This document shows positions 8,501 to 16,226 of a stretch of DNA of 55,525 bases, in pieces; position 1 is the stretch's first letter, and each line of letters begins with the position of its first letter. This DNA comes from Myxococcales bacterium (GTDB lineage Bacteria > Myxococcota > Myxococcia > Myxococcales > Myxococcaceae), in NCBI GenBank assembly GCA_030681895.1, contig JAUXRI010000199.1, forward strand, positions 1-55,525, read 5' to 3'. The notes under the pieces were generated by a model. It saw only the letters and a program-made list of their open reading frames with translations, was not told where the DNA came from and did no database searches. The position numbers and the translations under genes are program-made.

Positions 8501-9103
8501 GCGTGTGTGGGCTCGTGCTCATACCCGTCGTACGGCTCGACCTTCGTCACGTTGTCGGCCGGTGAGACCCGGTACTTCATCATCGAGGGGTTTGCCGAGA
8601 CCGCGACCATCACCGTCTCGAGGTACGTGCCGTTCGACGGTGGCGTGCGCTTCGACGGCGGCTTTGCGAGCGACGCAGGGGTGCCTCCGCTCGTCGATGC
8701 GGGCGTGACTGTCGATGGCGGGGCGCGCGATGGCGGTGCCGGTGGTGGCGCGGCAGGCGGCGGAAGCGCTGGCGGCACCGCAACGGCTGGCGGTTCGGCA
8801 GCGGGTGGAAGCGCGGGCGGCACCGCAACGGCTGGCGGCTCAGCAGCCGGTGGAAGCGCGGGCGGCACCGCAACGGCTGGCGGCTCGGCAGCCGGTGGAA
8901 GCGCGGGCGGCACCGCAACGGCTGGCGGCTCGGCTGGCGGCACCGCAACGGCGGGAGGCTCGGCAGCCGGTGGAAGCGCTGGCGGCACGGCTGGTGGCGG
9001 CTCGATGGGCGGCACCGGGTGTGGCTGCACGACGACCGACCCGGCGACGATGTTCTCCTTCATGCTCCTCGCGCTCGGCGTGCTCTCGAAGCGCCGGCGT
9101 TGA
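5510..9103 (+). CDS. Giant repeat lipoprotein with eight NDxC modules and a MYXO-CTERM-like tail
   Basis: A protein of 1197 residues. The N terminus MKRLLVVASLGAVLGCAQQ is a lipoprotein-type signal, with Cys after LG. Eight modules of about 115-140 residues follow. Each begins (A/P)NDxC near 5612, 6032, 6389, 6764, 7136, 7502, 7928 and 8276, and each has a DVVFSFTPSTTGRY-like strand. Odd modules carry a GTTxGASxD motif and even modules a different one (AFDD/ALDD), so the array looks like four A-B doublets. A Gly-Gly-Ser/Thr repeat then leads to GCGCTTTDP, a hydrophobic helix and SKRRR, which matches a MYXO-CTERM sorting tail. It is probably an exposed surface or secreted protein, possibly adhesive, but there is no catalytic motif. 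The ATG is chosen because it starts the signal peptide. Confidence 0.85.
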   Translation: MKRLLVVASLGAVLGCAQQPAADTTDVASRTQGLAPANDRCTAPQALTANTPVLGTTVDANDDFTCHFLFGPDVVYSFTPTTTGAFRATATQLDAGPSDGGGFFCTNDGGCFQPFRPFVYLTDASCDGGQCRSTFRPGPVTFRASAGSTQFVVVDSYGGSVGGDFSLVVSSFVPTANDTCASPVPLTLGTTVAVDVSSAFDDAFGGSADAGSFCGVQGYDDVTFSFTPAVTGRYRFQSQGGLVSLSTGICGASCAPISSVVEANLNAGVTSFVIVDGYGSGPSTIRVDQLVVPANDTCANAQTVTLGVPVSGTTEGASIDLVCTTYTGPDVFFRFTPPSTGAYAAQASLVSQDGGFGFFTLGVAPGSCAADAGTTLCSERYAAQPYAFRATANVPVSLLVQTAFMSAPFQFVVNAITPPANDTCASPTALSAGVPVAVSLDDALDDLPANGTGGTLDGGFVGSCGDTGVADVVFSFTPSTTGRYRFQGPYSLSVGSGICGSSCFTRGFSALDVDLTAGATVFITVESSYPQSGTLRVDPIVVPANDRCVNGQTLTLGVPVSGTTAGASIDGLCLNSLDVFYRFTPAVTGTYSASVATADGGYVTIGVARNCGTDAGSPFDGGFDRCEVGSDRINFRGTASTPVNVVVMTSFSEASFQVQVNAITPPTNDTCSAPVALTVGTPVSVSFQNAFDDPFAEPDSGSPGALSDGGFLTGDGGFAVVDGGSSFSCGSGGYPDLVFSFTPSTTGRYEFQGPADLRLGSGTCGSSCFRYGYGSLIVDLTAGTTVWLVAEGGSWVSGVVRVDPLVIPTNDRCEQPLPVTAGVSVSGTTRGASDDFSCGFNGYGPDVVYSFTPNVSGVFRARAVGPSDGGFVGTSWRTASCDGGCLSSTGTVRTTSGTPSFVVVDTNYPGAAFQLTVNQVTPLPNDTCASPVALVLNTPVTTIIANAIDDFPGAGGSGDGGFGCGFAGYTDVVFSFTAPTTDDYLVVADNAAIVSSTACVGSCSYPSYGSTFVTLSAGETRYFIIEGFAETATITVSRYVPFDGGVRFDGGFASDAGVPPLVDAGVTVDGGARDGGAGGGAAGGGSAGGTATAGGSAAGGSAGGTATAGGSAAGGSAGGTATAGGSAAGGSAGGTATAGGSAGGTATAGGSAAGGSAGGTAGGGSMGGTGCGCTTTDPATMFSFMLLALGVLSKRRR
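8771..9000 (+). repeat. In-frame 45-bp tandem repeat, Gly/Ser/Thr-rich linker
   Basis: Units starting GGCGGCACCG lie at 8771, 8816, 8861, 8906, 8936 and 8981. Four spacings are exactly 45 bp and one unit is shortened to 30 bp. Each full unit encodes a 15-residue GGTATAGGSAAGGSA-type segment between the modular part and the sorting tail of the giant lipoprotein. All spacings are multiples of three, so changes in copy number would alter linker length without a frameshift. Confidence 0.9.
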
Positions 9104-9141
9104 GGCGTCGCTCGGAGGCCGACGCGCACAGGGGCGTCGGA

Positions 9142-9273
9142 GGTGCGAAGCCGGTGGAGCCGAAGAAGAAGTGGTGCGGCTGTTCCACATCACGACGGCC
9201 GCGGCCTGGGAGCGCGGGAAAGCGGCTGGCGAGCACCGCGCAGCGCTCCTTTCACGGACAACGCGGGCTGGTG
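9142..9273 (+). pseudogene. Decayed copy of the DUF2330 3' end and DUF952 5' end
   Basis: This stretch closely matches 5045-5256, the junction of the DUF2330 and DUF952 genes. Both read GAAGCCGGTGGAGCCGAAGAAG, then TGCGGCTGTTCCACATCACG, later AAAGCGGCTGGCGAG and GGACAACGCGGGCTGGTG. The copy has lost 15 bases between short direct repeats near the DUF2330 stop, has TGG where the original has the TGA, and has a deletion of about 65 bases inside the DUF952 part. It cannot encode a working DUF952 protein. It lies between the giant lipoprotein and the glycosyltransferase; nothing else is visible in this 202-base gap. Confidence 0.85.
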
Positions 9274-9305
9274 CGCGCTTGCGTCACGCTGCGCGGCTCC
9301 CGAGG

Positions 9306-10028
9306 ATGCGAGTCGTGCCGACGCTGAGCGTTCTGGTGCCGAGCCTCAACGAGCGCGCCAACCTCGCGACCCTCGTCGCGCGCGTTCGGCCCGTGCTCGA
9401 CGCGGAGGACGGCGAGCTGGTGGTGGTGGACGACGGCTCGACGGACGGCAGTGTCGACGAGCTCGCGAGGCTCTCGAGCACCGAACCGCGCCTCGTCTTT
9501 CGTCGTCACGAGCGCCGTCGCGGCATTCCCCAGGCCTGGAGCACGGCGCTCACCACCGCACGTGGCGCCTGGGTCGCGAGCCTCGACGCCGACCTCCAGT
9601 ACGAGCCAGCCGACGTGCAGCGACTGCTCGCGCACGCGCGCGCGCGTGGGGTCGACTTCGTGCAGGGCGCCCGGCAGCGCATCGAGAGCGAAGGCGCCTT
9701 GCGGCAGGCGCTCAGCCGTGGACTCAACGCAGCGCTCAACGTCACCTTCGGCACGCAGGCGCTCGACCACAAGTCGGCGCTCTTCGTCTGTCGGCACGAG
9801 CACCTCGCGCAGCTCTTGAAGCAACGGCACCACTTCCGTCACTGGCAGTGCTTCATCGGCGTGTCGGCCCGCGCGCTGGGGTTGTCGTGTGACGAGGTGC
9901 CCGTGGCCTTCAAGGCGCGTGAGCGGGGCGTGTCTGCGTTCGGCGCGATTCCGTGGCGGTCGACGCTCGAGGTGATGGCTGACTTCGCGCCGGCGCTCCG
10001 CATCTACGGGAGAAGGAACGCGCGATGA
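9306..10028 (+). CDS. Family 2 glycosyltransferase
   Basis: A protein of 240 residues. LSVLVPSLNERANL at the N terminus, LVVVDDGSTDGSVDEL and ASLDADLQYEP (the DxD metal/nucleotide-sugar site) define a GT2 GT-A fold like dolichyl-phosphate mannosyltransferases and undecaprenyl-phosphate sugar transferases. No C-terminal membrane segments are present, so it acts from the cytosolic side on a soluble or membrane-bound acceptor. The ATG at 9306 opens the canonical N-terminal strand; the frame upstream runs through the DUF952 remnant. The stop overlaps the methyltransferase start (ATGA), making this the first gene of a three-gene operon. Confidence 0.85.
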   Translation: MRVVPTLSVLVPSLNERANLATLVARVRPVLDAEDGELVVVDDGSTDGSVDELARLSSTEPRLVFRRHERRRGIPQAWSTALTTARGAWVASLDADLQYEPADVQRLLAHARARGVDFVQGARQRIESEGALRQALSRGLNAALNVTFGTQALDHKSALFVCRHEHLAQLLKQRHHFRHWQCFIGVSARALGLSCDEVPVAFKARERGVSAFGAIPWRSTLEVMADFAPALRIYGRRNAR

Positions 10029-11011
10029 TCGTCGAAGGGCGGCGGCGGTTCGAAGACGACGACGCGCACGTCGCGCTGGTGACCCGAACGCTGAGGCTCG
10101 AACTGGCGGCGTGGCGAGACATCGTTGCGCGGTGGTGCGCGGCGGGTCCCGCTGAAGCTCCCGAGTCACGCCGCCTCGACGACCTGAAAGCCGCGCTCCA
10201 GCAGCTTCCACCAGCCCTGCTCACCCGGTCGTGTCTGGTCTGCGGCGGGACGGCGAAGTGCTGCGATGACGACGGAGTGCTGCGGTGGCTGTGCTGTGAG
10301 GCGTGTGGGCACGGCGCACTGCTCGAGGGCGTGGCGCCTCGCTACGACGCTGCGTACTACGCGACCCGAACGGCGACCGGCGTTGGCTACGACGCCTACC
10401 TCGCGGAGCGCGTCTACCGGGAGGACAAGGGCCGAGCGCTCGTCTCTGCGCTCATCGAACGGCACGGCGCAACCCCACGCACGATGCTGGAGGTCGGCTC
10501 GGGCTTCGGCTTCACGCGCGCGGCCGCGCAAGGGCTCGGGCTCGACACCACCGGCGTCGACGTGAACCCTGCGGCAAAAGAAGGCGCCCACTCGCTCTAC
10601 GGCTTCCAGACGATGGTTGGCCTGGCGAGCTCGTTGAACCCGACGCTCCGCTTCGACCTCGTGCTGTACCAATTCGTGCTCGAGCACATCGCCGACGTGC
10701 GTGCCGAGCTGACGACGGCCCGCCAGCTCTCACGAGGCGGAGGGCTCGCCTGCTTCGTCGTGCCCTCGATGGACGCCACCGAGCGACGCGTCTTCGGCTC
10801 TCTGTACCGCTCGTACCGCGCCGACCACCTGCACCTCTTCTCGCGCGCGTCGGTGACCCGGCTGCTGCGCGAGGCAGGCTTCGACGACGTTCAGCTCCGG
10901 AGCGTCTGCAACCTTCACCTGCTGCGACCCTTTCTCTCGAACGCCGAGCTCGACGCCCTCTCCGCGCGCGGCGACGGGCCAGACCTCATCGTCACTGCAC
11001 GGAGCCCCTGA
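10025..11011 (+). CDS. Class I SAM-dependent methyltransferase with N-terminal zinc-ribbon
   Basis: A protein of 328 residues. CLVCGG and CCEACGHG (about residues 70-100) form a four-Cys zinc ribbon. The methyltransferase fold follows: LEVGSGFGFTRAAAQ is the SAM-binding motif I, TTGVDVNPAA the acidic loop, and FDLVLYQFVLEHIAD the motif IV region. YRADHLHLFSRASVTRLLREAGF is the usual class I C-terminal element. This ribbon-methyltransferase layout is common in enzymes that methylate sugars or glycan precursors, which fits the upstream glycosyltransferase; the substrate is not deducible. The start overlaps the glycosyltransferase stop and the next gene begins three bases after its stop. Confidence 0.85.
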   Translation: MIVEGRRRFEDDDAHVALVTRTLRLELAAWRDIVARWCAAGPAEAPESRRLDDLKAALQQLPPALLTRSCLVCGGTAKCCDDDGVLRWLCCEACGHGALLEGVAPRYDAAYYATRTATGVGYDAYLAERVYREDKGRALVSALIERHGATPRTMLEVGSGFGFTRAAAQGLGLDTTGVDVNPAAKEGAHSLYGFQTMVGLASSLNPTLRFDLVLYQFVLEHIADVRAELTTARQLSRGGGLACFVVPSMDATERRVFGSLYRSYRADHLHLFSRASVTRLLREAGFDDVQLRSVCNLHLLRPFLSNAELDALSARGDGPDLIVTARSP

Positions 11012-11014
11012 CAC

Positions 11015-12211
11015 ATGCGTTTCCCCTTCACGCTCATTCCCGAGCTCACCGACGAGCAGCTCAGTCGCTACCGTCAGCACGTCGACTCCGACGCGAGCGG
11101 CTGGCACCGGCGCTTCACCGAGTCCATCTGGCGGCGGCATCAGCACCCGAGCAACGCGAAGCTGTCTGGCTGGACCGGCCCTGACGACAAGAAGCGGCGC
11201 CTGCTGCACTTCTTCGACGAGTACGGCGTCGAGGGCCGGGCCTTCGTGTTGCGCCATGCGTATCTGGTGATGAACGTCACGCTGCCACGCGAACACGTCG
11301 ACGAATACGAGCAGACGATTCTCGAGGGGCTGCGACGCGGGGAATGGAAAGAGACGCCTGGCCGGCGTTTCGTTCGCGGCGACCTCGAGGCGGTGGTGAC
11401 GCGGCGCGCGCTTCACCCGATGGACCTCGAGCGCCACCACGCGATTCCGGCGAACTTCGAGAACCTCGACGTGGTGGTGAAGACGGCGTCGTACCAGCCG
11501 CGGAAGGGCTGGGCGGAGCGGCCCTGGCGCGTGTTCTTCGACGTCGGCCTGCGCAAGACGCTCGTTCGGCAGGAGCCCACGCTCATCGAGCCCGAACGTC
11601 TGAAGGACTTCTTCCCTGCGCAGCTCGAGCTGGGCTGCGGGCCTTCCATCGAGGCGGGCATTCCACACCTCTCGACACTGCACCGCATCTACGGCGTCTC
11701 GCAGGCCAACTACGGCTTCATCTTCCGCGCGCAACACGACGGCCTGCTGTCGCTCTTCCAGGACCCCGAAGCGAAGTACCGCGAGATGACCGACATCTAC
11801 CGCGCGTGTCTCGTCGCGGGCTCGACCGACTTCTATCGCGAGCTGTCGACGCTCCATCACGCAGGGCACCTCGTCGGGCCCGTCATCACCAACAACTTCG
11901 ACTCGCAGTGCGCGGTGCTGGGGCTGCCCGAGGTGTCGCTGCGCCGGTACGACTGGGGCCCGTACTACCCGACCATCGACGACGACCCGCGCGCGAAGTC
12001 GTTGCTGGTGGTGGGCGTGCACGCAGACCGGCGGCTCGTGCAGATGCGAGCGAGGGAGCGCGGGCTGACCGTCGTCTACGTCGACCCCGAGGCCTACGTG
12101 GCTCCCGATGGAGGGCGAATTCCGTACCCGGTCGAAGCTCCGCAGGCGGCCGACTTCTTCGTGCGCGCCACGGCGTCAGAGGCGTTCAACCGCCTCGCGC
12201 GCGTGATGTGA
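11015..12211 (+). CDS. Sirtuin-like (SIR2 superfamily) protein with a novel N-terminal region
   Basis: A protein of 398 residues. The C-terminal half shows three landmarks of the SIR2 NAD-binding fold in order: LGCGPSIEAGIPHL (206-219, compare GAGxSxxSGIPxFR), VGPVITNNFDSQCA (288-300, compare the T-x-N-x-D motif) and LLVVGVHADRRL (330-341), ending in an FVRATASEAFNRLA helix. I see no zinc-binding Cys tetrad, so a canonical deacetylase is unlikely; NAD hydrolysis, ADP-ribosylation or another NAD-linked reaction is possible. Residues 1-195 are rich in Trp, His and Arg and match nothing I know. It is probably the third gene of the glycosyltransferase/methyltransferase operon. The family call is inference from motifs. 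Confidence 0.6.
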   Translation: MRFPFTLIPELTDEQLSRYRQHVDSDASGWHRRFTESIWRRHQHPSNAKLSGWTGPDDKKRRLLHFFDEYGVEGRAFVLRHAYLVMNVTLPREHVDEYEQTILEGLRRGEWKETPGRRFVRGDLEAVVTRRALHPMDLERHHAIPANFENLDVVVKTASYQPRKGWAERPWRVFFDVGLRKTLVRQEPTLIEPERLKDFFPAQLELGCGPSIEAGIPHLSTLHRIYGVSQANYGFIFRAQHDGLLSLFQDPEAKYREMTDIYRACLVAGSTDFYRELSTLHHAGHLVGPVITNNFDSQCAVLGLPEVSLRRYDWGPYYPTIDDDPRAKSLLVVGVHADRRLVQMRARERGLTVVYVDPEAYVAPDGGRIPYPVEAPQAADFFVRATASEAFNRLARVM

Positions 12212-12217
12212 GGCGCG

Positions 12218-12667
12218 TCAGTACCGCAACACCACCTTCTGAACGCCGTTTCCCACCGCGTGTGACACCGCGGCGTCCTTGAAGGTCGGCGGCCCGAACA
12301 TACCCATCGCGTTCTTCGAGAAGCAGAAGCCCTCGGTGGGAATGCCGAAGAGCCCGGTGTCGATTTTCAGGTTGTCGTTCTCGTCGTGCACCAGCGCCAG
12401 GGCGTAGGTGCCGATGGGCAGGTCCTTCACCTCGACCGTCACGGTCCCGGCGCTCGCAGCGACGCGCTCCTTGCGGAAGGCCGTCTGCCCTCCCTCGGAG
12501 AATCGGTCGCTGGCGCGGTAGACGGCGACCAACACGTGGCCCTTGGCGTTCTTCACGCCTGAAATCTCCAGCTGCATGGTGGGCGCTGGAGCGGCGGGGT
12601 CCGGCGCAGCGGTCCCACCGTCGACGTCGGCGAGCAGTGAGCTGATCAGCAAGGTGAGGAGCGTCAT
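12218..12667 (-). CDS. DUF2141 secreted protein
   Basis: A protein of 149 residues with a short hydrophobic leader (MTLLTLLISSLLA) and a Pro/Ala spacer. LEISGVKNAKGHVLVAVYRA, then LPIGTYALALVHDENDNLKID and GLFGIPTEGFCFSKNA are classic DUF2141 signatures. The family consists of small periplasmic or secreted beta-sandwich proteins of unknown role. The stop is six bases from the convergent sirtuin-like gene. The start is 55 bases from the divergent M23 peptidase gene, so the two share a short intergenic promoter region. Confidence 0.88.
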   Translation of the reverse strand: MTLLTLLISSLLADVDGGTAAPDPAAPAPTMQLEISGVKNAKGHVLVAVYRASDRFSEGGQTAFRKERVAASAGTVTVEVKDLPIGTYALALVHDENDNLKIDTGLFGIPTEGFCFSKNAMGMFGPPTFKDAAVSHAVGNGVQKVVLRY

Positions 12668-12722
12668 GGCCGCGGGACCTTAGCCGAGCGCGCGGCACGG
12701 TCTCTGCTCTGCCGTCTCCACC

Positions 12723-13331
12723 ATGCCGAACACGCGGACCTCGAGACGCAGGTGGTGGGTTGTCGTGCTCCTCATCGCGGTCACCGCGCCGCTGTGGGCG
12801 TGGCCGCTGCGCCACGCGCCGCTCCTCCTGGGTGCGTGGGAGTACCGCCGCCAACCAAAGCAGATGGTGGTGCCGGTCGAGGGCCTCGACCCGAAGCACC
12901 TCGTCAGCACGTGGCAGGCGCCGCGCTCCGGTGGCCGGCGTCACGAAGGCGCTGACCTGTTCGCGAAGCGCGGCACCACGGTCGTCTCGGCGGTGAACGG
13001 TCAGGTCTGGCGCGTCGGCCACGACTCGCTCGGCGGTCAGGTGGTGTGGGTGCTCGGCGAGGGGCGCACGCTGTATTACTACGCGCACCTCGACGCCTTC
13101 GCCGAGGGCCTCGCCGTTGGTCAGCACGTCAAACGCGGAGCCACCCTCGGCTTCGTCGGCAACACCGGGAACGCACGCACCACGCCGCCGCACCTGCACT
13201 TCGGCATGTACCGGGTTGGCCTGTCGGGCCTGCGCGCACAGGACCCCGTGCCACCGCTGAAACGACGGGTGTCACACGCGAGGACCCCCAGCGGAGTCCG
13301 CGCGCGCGCACGAAGCAGCCTCGGGGCGTGA
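12723..13331 (+). CDS. M23-family metallopeptidase
   Basis: A protein of 202 residues with a single N-terminal membrane segment (WWVVVLLIAVTAPLWAW). RRHEGADLF gives the first zinc ligands (HxxxD), GNTGNARTTPPHLHFGMY contains the HLH zinc/catalytic motif, and the intervening VVSAVNGQVWRVGHDS ... YYYAHLDAF is the usual LytM core. M23 enzymes cut glycine-rich or stem peptides of peptidoglycan; some are inactive regulators, but here the zinc ligands are kept. The C-terminal 25 residues are Arg-rich and may be extra. The 162 bases downstream contain no recognised gene. Confidence 0.88.
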   Translation: MPNTRTSRRRWWVVVLLIAVTAPLWAWPLRHAPLLLGAWEYRRQPKQMVVPVEGLDPKHLVSTWQAPRSGGRRHEGADLFAKRGTTVVSAVNGQVWRVGHDSLGGQVVWVLGEGRTLYYYAHLDAFAEGLAVGQHVKRGATLGFVGNTGNARTTPPHLHFGMYRVGLSGLRAQDPVPPLKRRVSHARTPSGVRARARSSLGA

Positions 13332-13493
13332 CGACTCCAGCGCGAGCGAGGCACTGCCACGACCCACGAAGCGCTGATCAGCGACCTCGCCCACGCCCCG
13401 CGTCGTGGCACCGCGGACAGCGCGGCCCCGGAGCGGACCGCCGAGACGCCAACCCGGTGGCGCCGCACCCGCCTCTGAGCGAACCTGCCGCCC

Positions 13494-16199
13494 ATGCGCA
13501 TCTCTCGGCTGCTGCTCGGAGCGCTGCTCTCCAGTCTCTTTCTCTCGTGCGGCACTCCGGCCGTCAGCGGCGCGGCCCTTCGCGTCACCATCGACGTCAA
13601 GGCGATGGGGTTGAAGTCGGCGTGCGTGCTGCTCGAGCTGCGCGACCCGGAGACGAACACCGTCCTCGAGCGCACGAAAGGTGCGGGGCGGGCCGGGCGC
13701 GCTGGCATCGTCGCGGCCATCTTCCGAGACACGCGGCCTCAGACCATCACGCTGCAGGCCATCGGCTTCGAAGACGTCGAGTGCACGCGGGCGACGAGCC
13801 CGGTCGAGGTCTCCGAAACGAAGTCCGAGTCGTTCCCAGCCACAGGCGTGCGCGACGTCTCGCTCACCCTCGGCATCCCGATGAGCGTCGATGGCGATGG
13901 TGACGGCTCGCCCGCAGGAATCGACTGTGACGACGCCGACGCGACGCGGACTCCGGGGAAGGCCGAGGTCTGCACCGACGCAAAGGACAACGACTGCAAC
14001 CAGTTCTCGGACTGTGGCGACGCAGCGTGCACGGGCCTGCAGTGCAAACAAGCGGGCTCCACCTGCGCGTCTGACGGCCGCTGCACCGAGGTCATCTGCG
14101 TCGACACCACCGACAACGATGGCGACGGCGAGGTCGACTGCGCCGACACGGACTGCACGGGAAAGACCTGCCTCAACGCCGGCACGTGCACGGCGGGCGC
14201 GTGCGCCGGAGCGAGCAACGAGGTCGGCCTCTGCCAGGACGGCCGCGACAACGACGCCGACGGACAGACCGACTGCGCCGACGCTGACTGCACGATGCAG
14301 CTGTGCAGTGACGGCGACGGCTGCACCCTCGGAGAGACGTGTCAGGCCCTGCTGTGTCAGGGCGGCCTGGCGCGCGCGTGCGGGGCCGGCACCAACATCT
14401 GCGCGGCGAGCACGGCGGTGTGTCAGCGCGCCGATGGAGGCTGTCTCTATCCGCCCCTCCCTGCAGACGCGGGCTGCTCCGATGGCTTCGCGTGCACGCT
14501 CGGCGACACCTGCGATGGCGATGGCGGCTGCACCGGCTCGACCTTGCGGGAGTGCAACACGCCGCCGCCCGGCCCGTGCGTCGAGGCCGTCGGCATCTGT
14601 GACGAAGCCCTCGACGGCGGCTGCGTCTACGGCGTCGCGGTGGGGCAGAGCTGCGGCGACTCGAACCTCTGCACCTTCAACGATGAGTGTCAGACAGACG
14701 GTGGGTGTGGCGGAGCGGTCGTCGACTGCATGCTGGCGACGCCGCCTGGCGAGTGCCTGACGCCATCGGGCACCTGTGTCGCCGACGCCGGCTGTGTCTT
14801 CGTCGACCGGATGGGCTCGTGCGGCGTCGCCGGCACCTGCATGTCGGGCTTGTGCGTCGAGCCTCCCGCCGATGCCGGCACCGGGACGGACGCAGGGGTC
14901 GATGCCGGAGTGCCCCTTGATGCAGGCGTCGACGCGGGAGCCGGTGGCGATGCGGGGGTCGACGCAGGGGCGAGCATCGACGCAGGCACGAACATCGACG
15001 CAGGCCCGAGCATCGACGCAGGCCCGAGACTCGACGCGGGCCCGACCGTCGACGCAGGCGTCTTCCTGCCTCCCTCGAACTTCACCGTCGGTCAGCTCCC
15101 GGCGACGTCGGGCTCGCTGCACTTCAACCTCGGCTGCAACTCCACCATCACGCTCAACGCCGTCGGGCTGAACGCGCCGCTCATCACCGCTGACGACATC
15201 TGCGTTCCGCCTGCGCTTCCACCCTTCGTGCGCGTCCCTCAGGGCACGGGCAACCCTGAGCTGATCATCTTCACCGTCGACCGGCTCACCATTCAGAACA
15301 ACACCACCCTGCGCTTCGCCATCGGCACCGGCAACGCGGCGGCGATGGTTCCCGTCATCGCGGTGAAGGGGAACGCAGACGTCATCGGCACCATCGACGT
15401 GACGGCCTTCCCCGGGCCCGGTCGCATCGGCGTGCCCGACAACGGCGTCGGCGCCGGCGGCTCGTTCTGCGCGACGCTCTCGAACGGCACCACGACGACC
15501 AACCGCTCGGGCGGTGGAGCAGGCGGCAGCTTCGGGGGCGTCGGTGGAAACGGCGGCCGCGGCGCCGACTCGGGCGGCACCGGCGCGACCTCAGGAGCGG
15601 CCAGCATGTCGCAGACGCTCTCCCCGCTGCGTGGTGGGTGCGCCGGGTCCTCCGGAGGCAACGCCACGAACCTCGGGCGCGGCGGCGGCGCGATTCAGCT
15701 CTGGGCGCGTGGCGCGGTGAACGTCACCGGGCGCATCCTCGCGGCCGGCGGGCCGGGCACCGTCACGCCCATCTACGGCGGCGGCGGCGGTGGCGGTGGT
15801 TCGGGCGGCGCCATTCTCGTCGAGGGAAGCGCCGTCTCGTTCGGGGCCACCGCGCTGCTCGCGGCGAACGGCGGGAGCGGTGCGCAGGGCGCAGGCACCA
15901 ACAACCCGAGCCGGCCAGGCGCGTACGGCAGCTTCGGTGTCACGACCGTCAACGGCGGCTCGGGAGGCTCGCAATGCGGCGGCGTCGGCGGCGTCGGGGC
16001 CGCGAGGAACGGCGGCGCCACGGGCGGCGAAGAGGGCGGCGTCAACCCCGCCTGCCAGTTGACCGCGTACGGCGGTGGCGGCGGCGGTGGAGGGAGCGTG
16101 GGCCGCGTGCGCGTCAACTCGCTCGCCACGTGCGTCGTCGCGACTGGCGCGCGCTTCAGTCCCGCCAGCACGTCGGGCCAGGGCAGCTGCGCAAGGTAG
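13494..16199 (+). CDS. MopE-repeat, Cys-rich surface lipoprotein with Asp-Ala-Gly linker
   Basis: A protein of 901 residues. MRISRLLLGALLSSLFLSCG is a lipoprotein signal with a Cys after LS. After a region of about 110 residues there are MopE-type metal-binding repeats: DGDGDGSPAGIDCDDAD ... DNDCNQFSDCGDAAC, then DNDGDGEVDCADTDC and DNDADGQTDCADADC. A Cys-rich block with GDGCT/GDTCDGDGGC motifs follows, then a DAGVDAG-type spacer, then about 370 residues of Gly-rich beta-helix-like sequence (GGGGGGSGGAILVEGSAV). Asp-rich repeats like these bind Ca2+ or Cu in other proteins. The likely role is structural or extracellular. The ATG has no obvious Shine-Dalgarno. No enzyme motif is seen. Confidence 0.85.
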   Translation: MRISRLLLGALLSSLFLSCGTPAVSGAALRVTIDVKAMGLKSACVLLELRDPETNTVLERTKGAGRAGRAGIVAAIFRDTRPQTITLQAIGFEDVECTRATSPVEVSETKSESFPATGVRDVSLTLGIPMSVDGDGDGSPAGIDCDDADATRTPGKAEVCTDAKDNDCNQFSDCGDAACTGLQCKQAGSTCASDGRCTEVICVDTTDNDGDGEVDCADTDCTGKTCLNAGTCTAGACAGASNEVGLCQDGRDNDADGQTDCADADCTMQLCSDGDGCTLGETCQALLCQGGLARACGAGTNICAASTAVCQRADGGCLYPPLPADAGCSDGFACTLGDTCDGDGGCTGSTLRECNTPPPGPCVEAVGICDEALDGGCVYGVAVGQSCGDSNLCTFNDECQTDGGCGGAVVDCMLATPPGECLTPSGTCVADAGCVFVDRMGSCGVAGTCMSGLCVEPPADAGTGTDAGVDAGVPLDAGVDAGAGGDAGVDAGASIDAGTNIDAGPSIDAGPRLDAGPTVDAGVFLPPSNFTVGQLPATSGSLHFNLGCNSTITLNAVGLNAPLITADDICVPPALPPFVRVPQGTGNPELIIFTVDRLTIQNNTTLRFAIGTGNAAAMVPVIAVKGNADVIGTIDVTAFPGPGRIGVPDNGVGAGGSFCATLSNGTTTTNRSGGGAGGSFGGVGGNGGRGADSGGTGATSGAASMSQTLSPLRGGCAGSSGGNATNLGRGGGAIQLWARGAVNVTGRILAAGGPGTVTPIYGGGGGGGGSGGAILVEGSAVSFGATALLAANGGSGAQGAGTNNPSRPGAYGSFGVTTVNGGSGGSQCGGVGGVGAARNGGATGGEEGGVNPACQLTAYGGGGGGGGSVGRVRVNSLATCVVATGARFSPASTSGQGSCAR

Positions 16200-16226
16200 C
16201 GCCGCAGACCTGAGCCGAGGTGCGGC

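Noticed and set aside
13272..15122. Long antisense open frame (over 600 codons) opposite the MopE-repeat lipoprotein gene
   Set aside because: It mirrors the repetitive GC-rich codons of the sense gene, is rich in Arg/Ala/Val without any motif, and the sense frame has a lipoprotein signal and MopE repeats.
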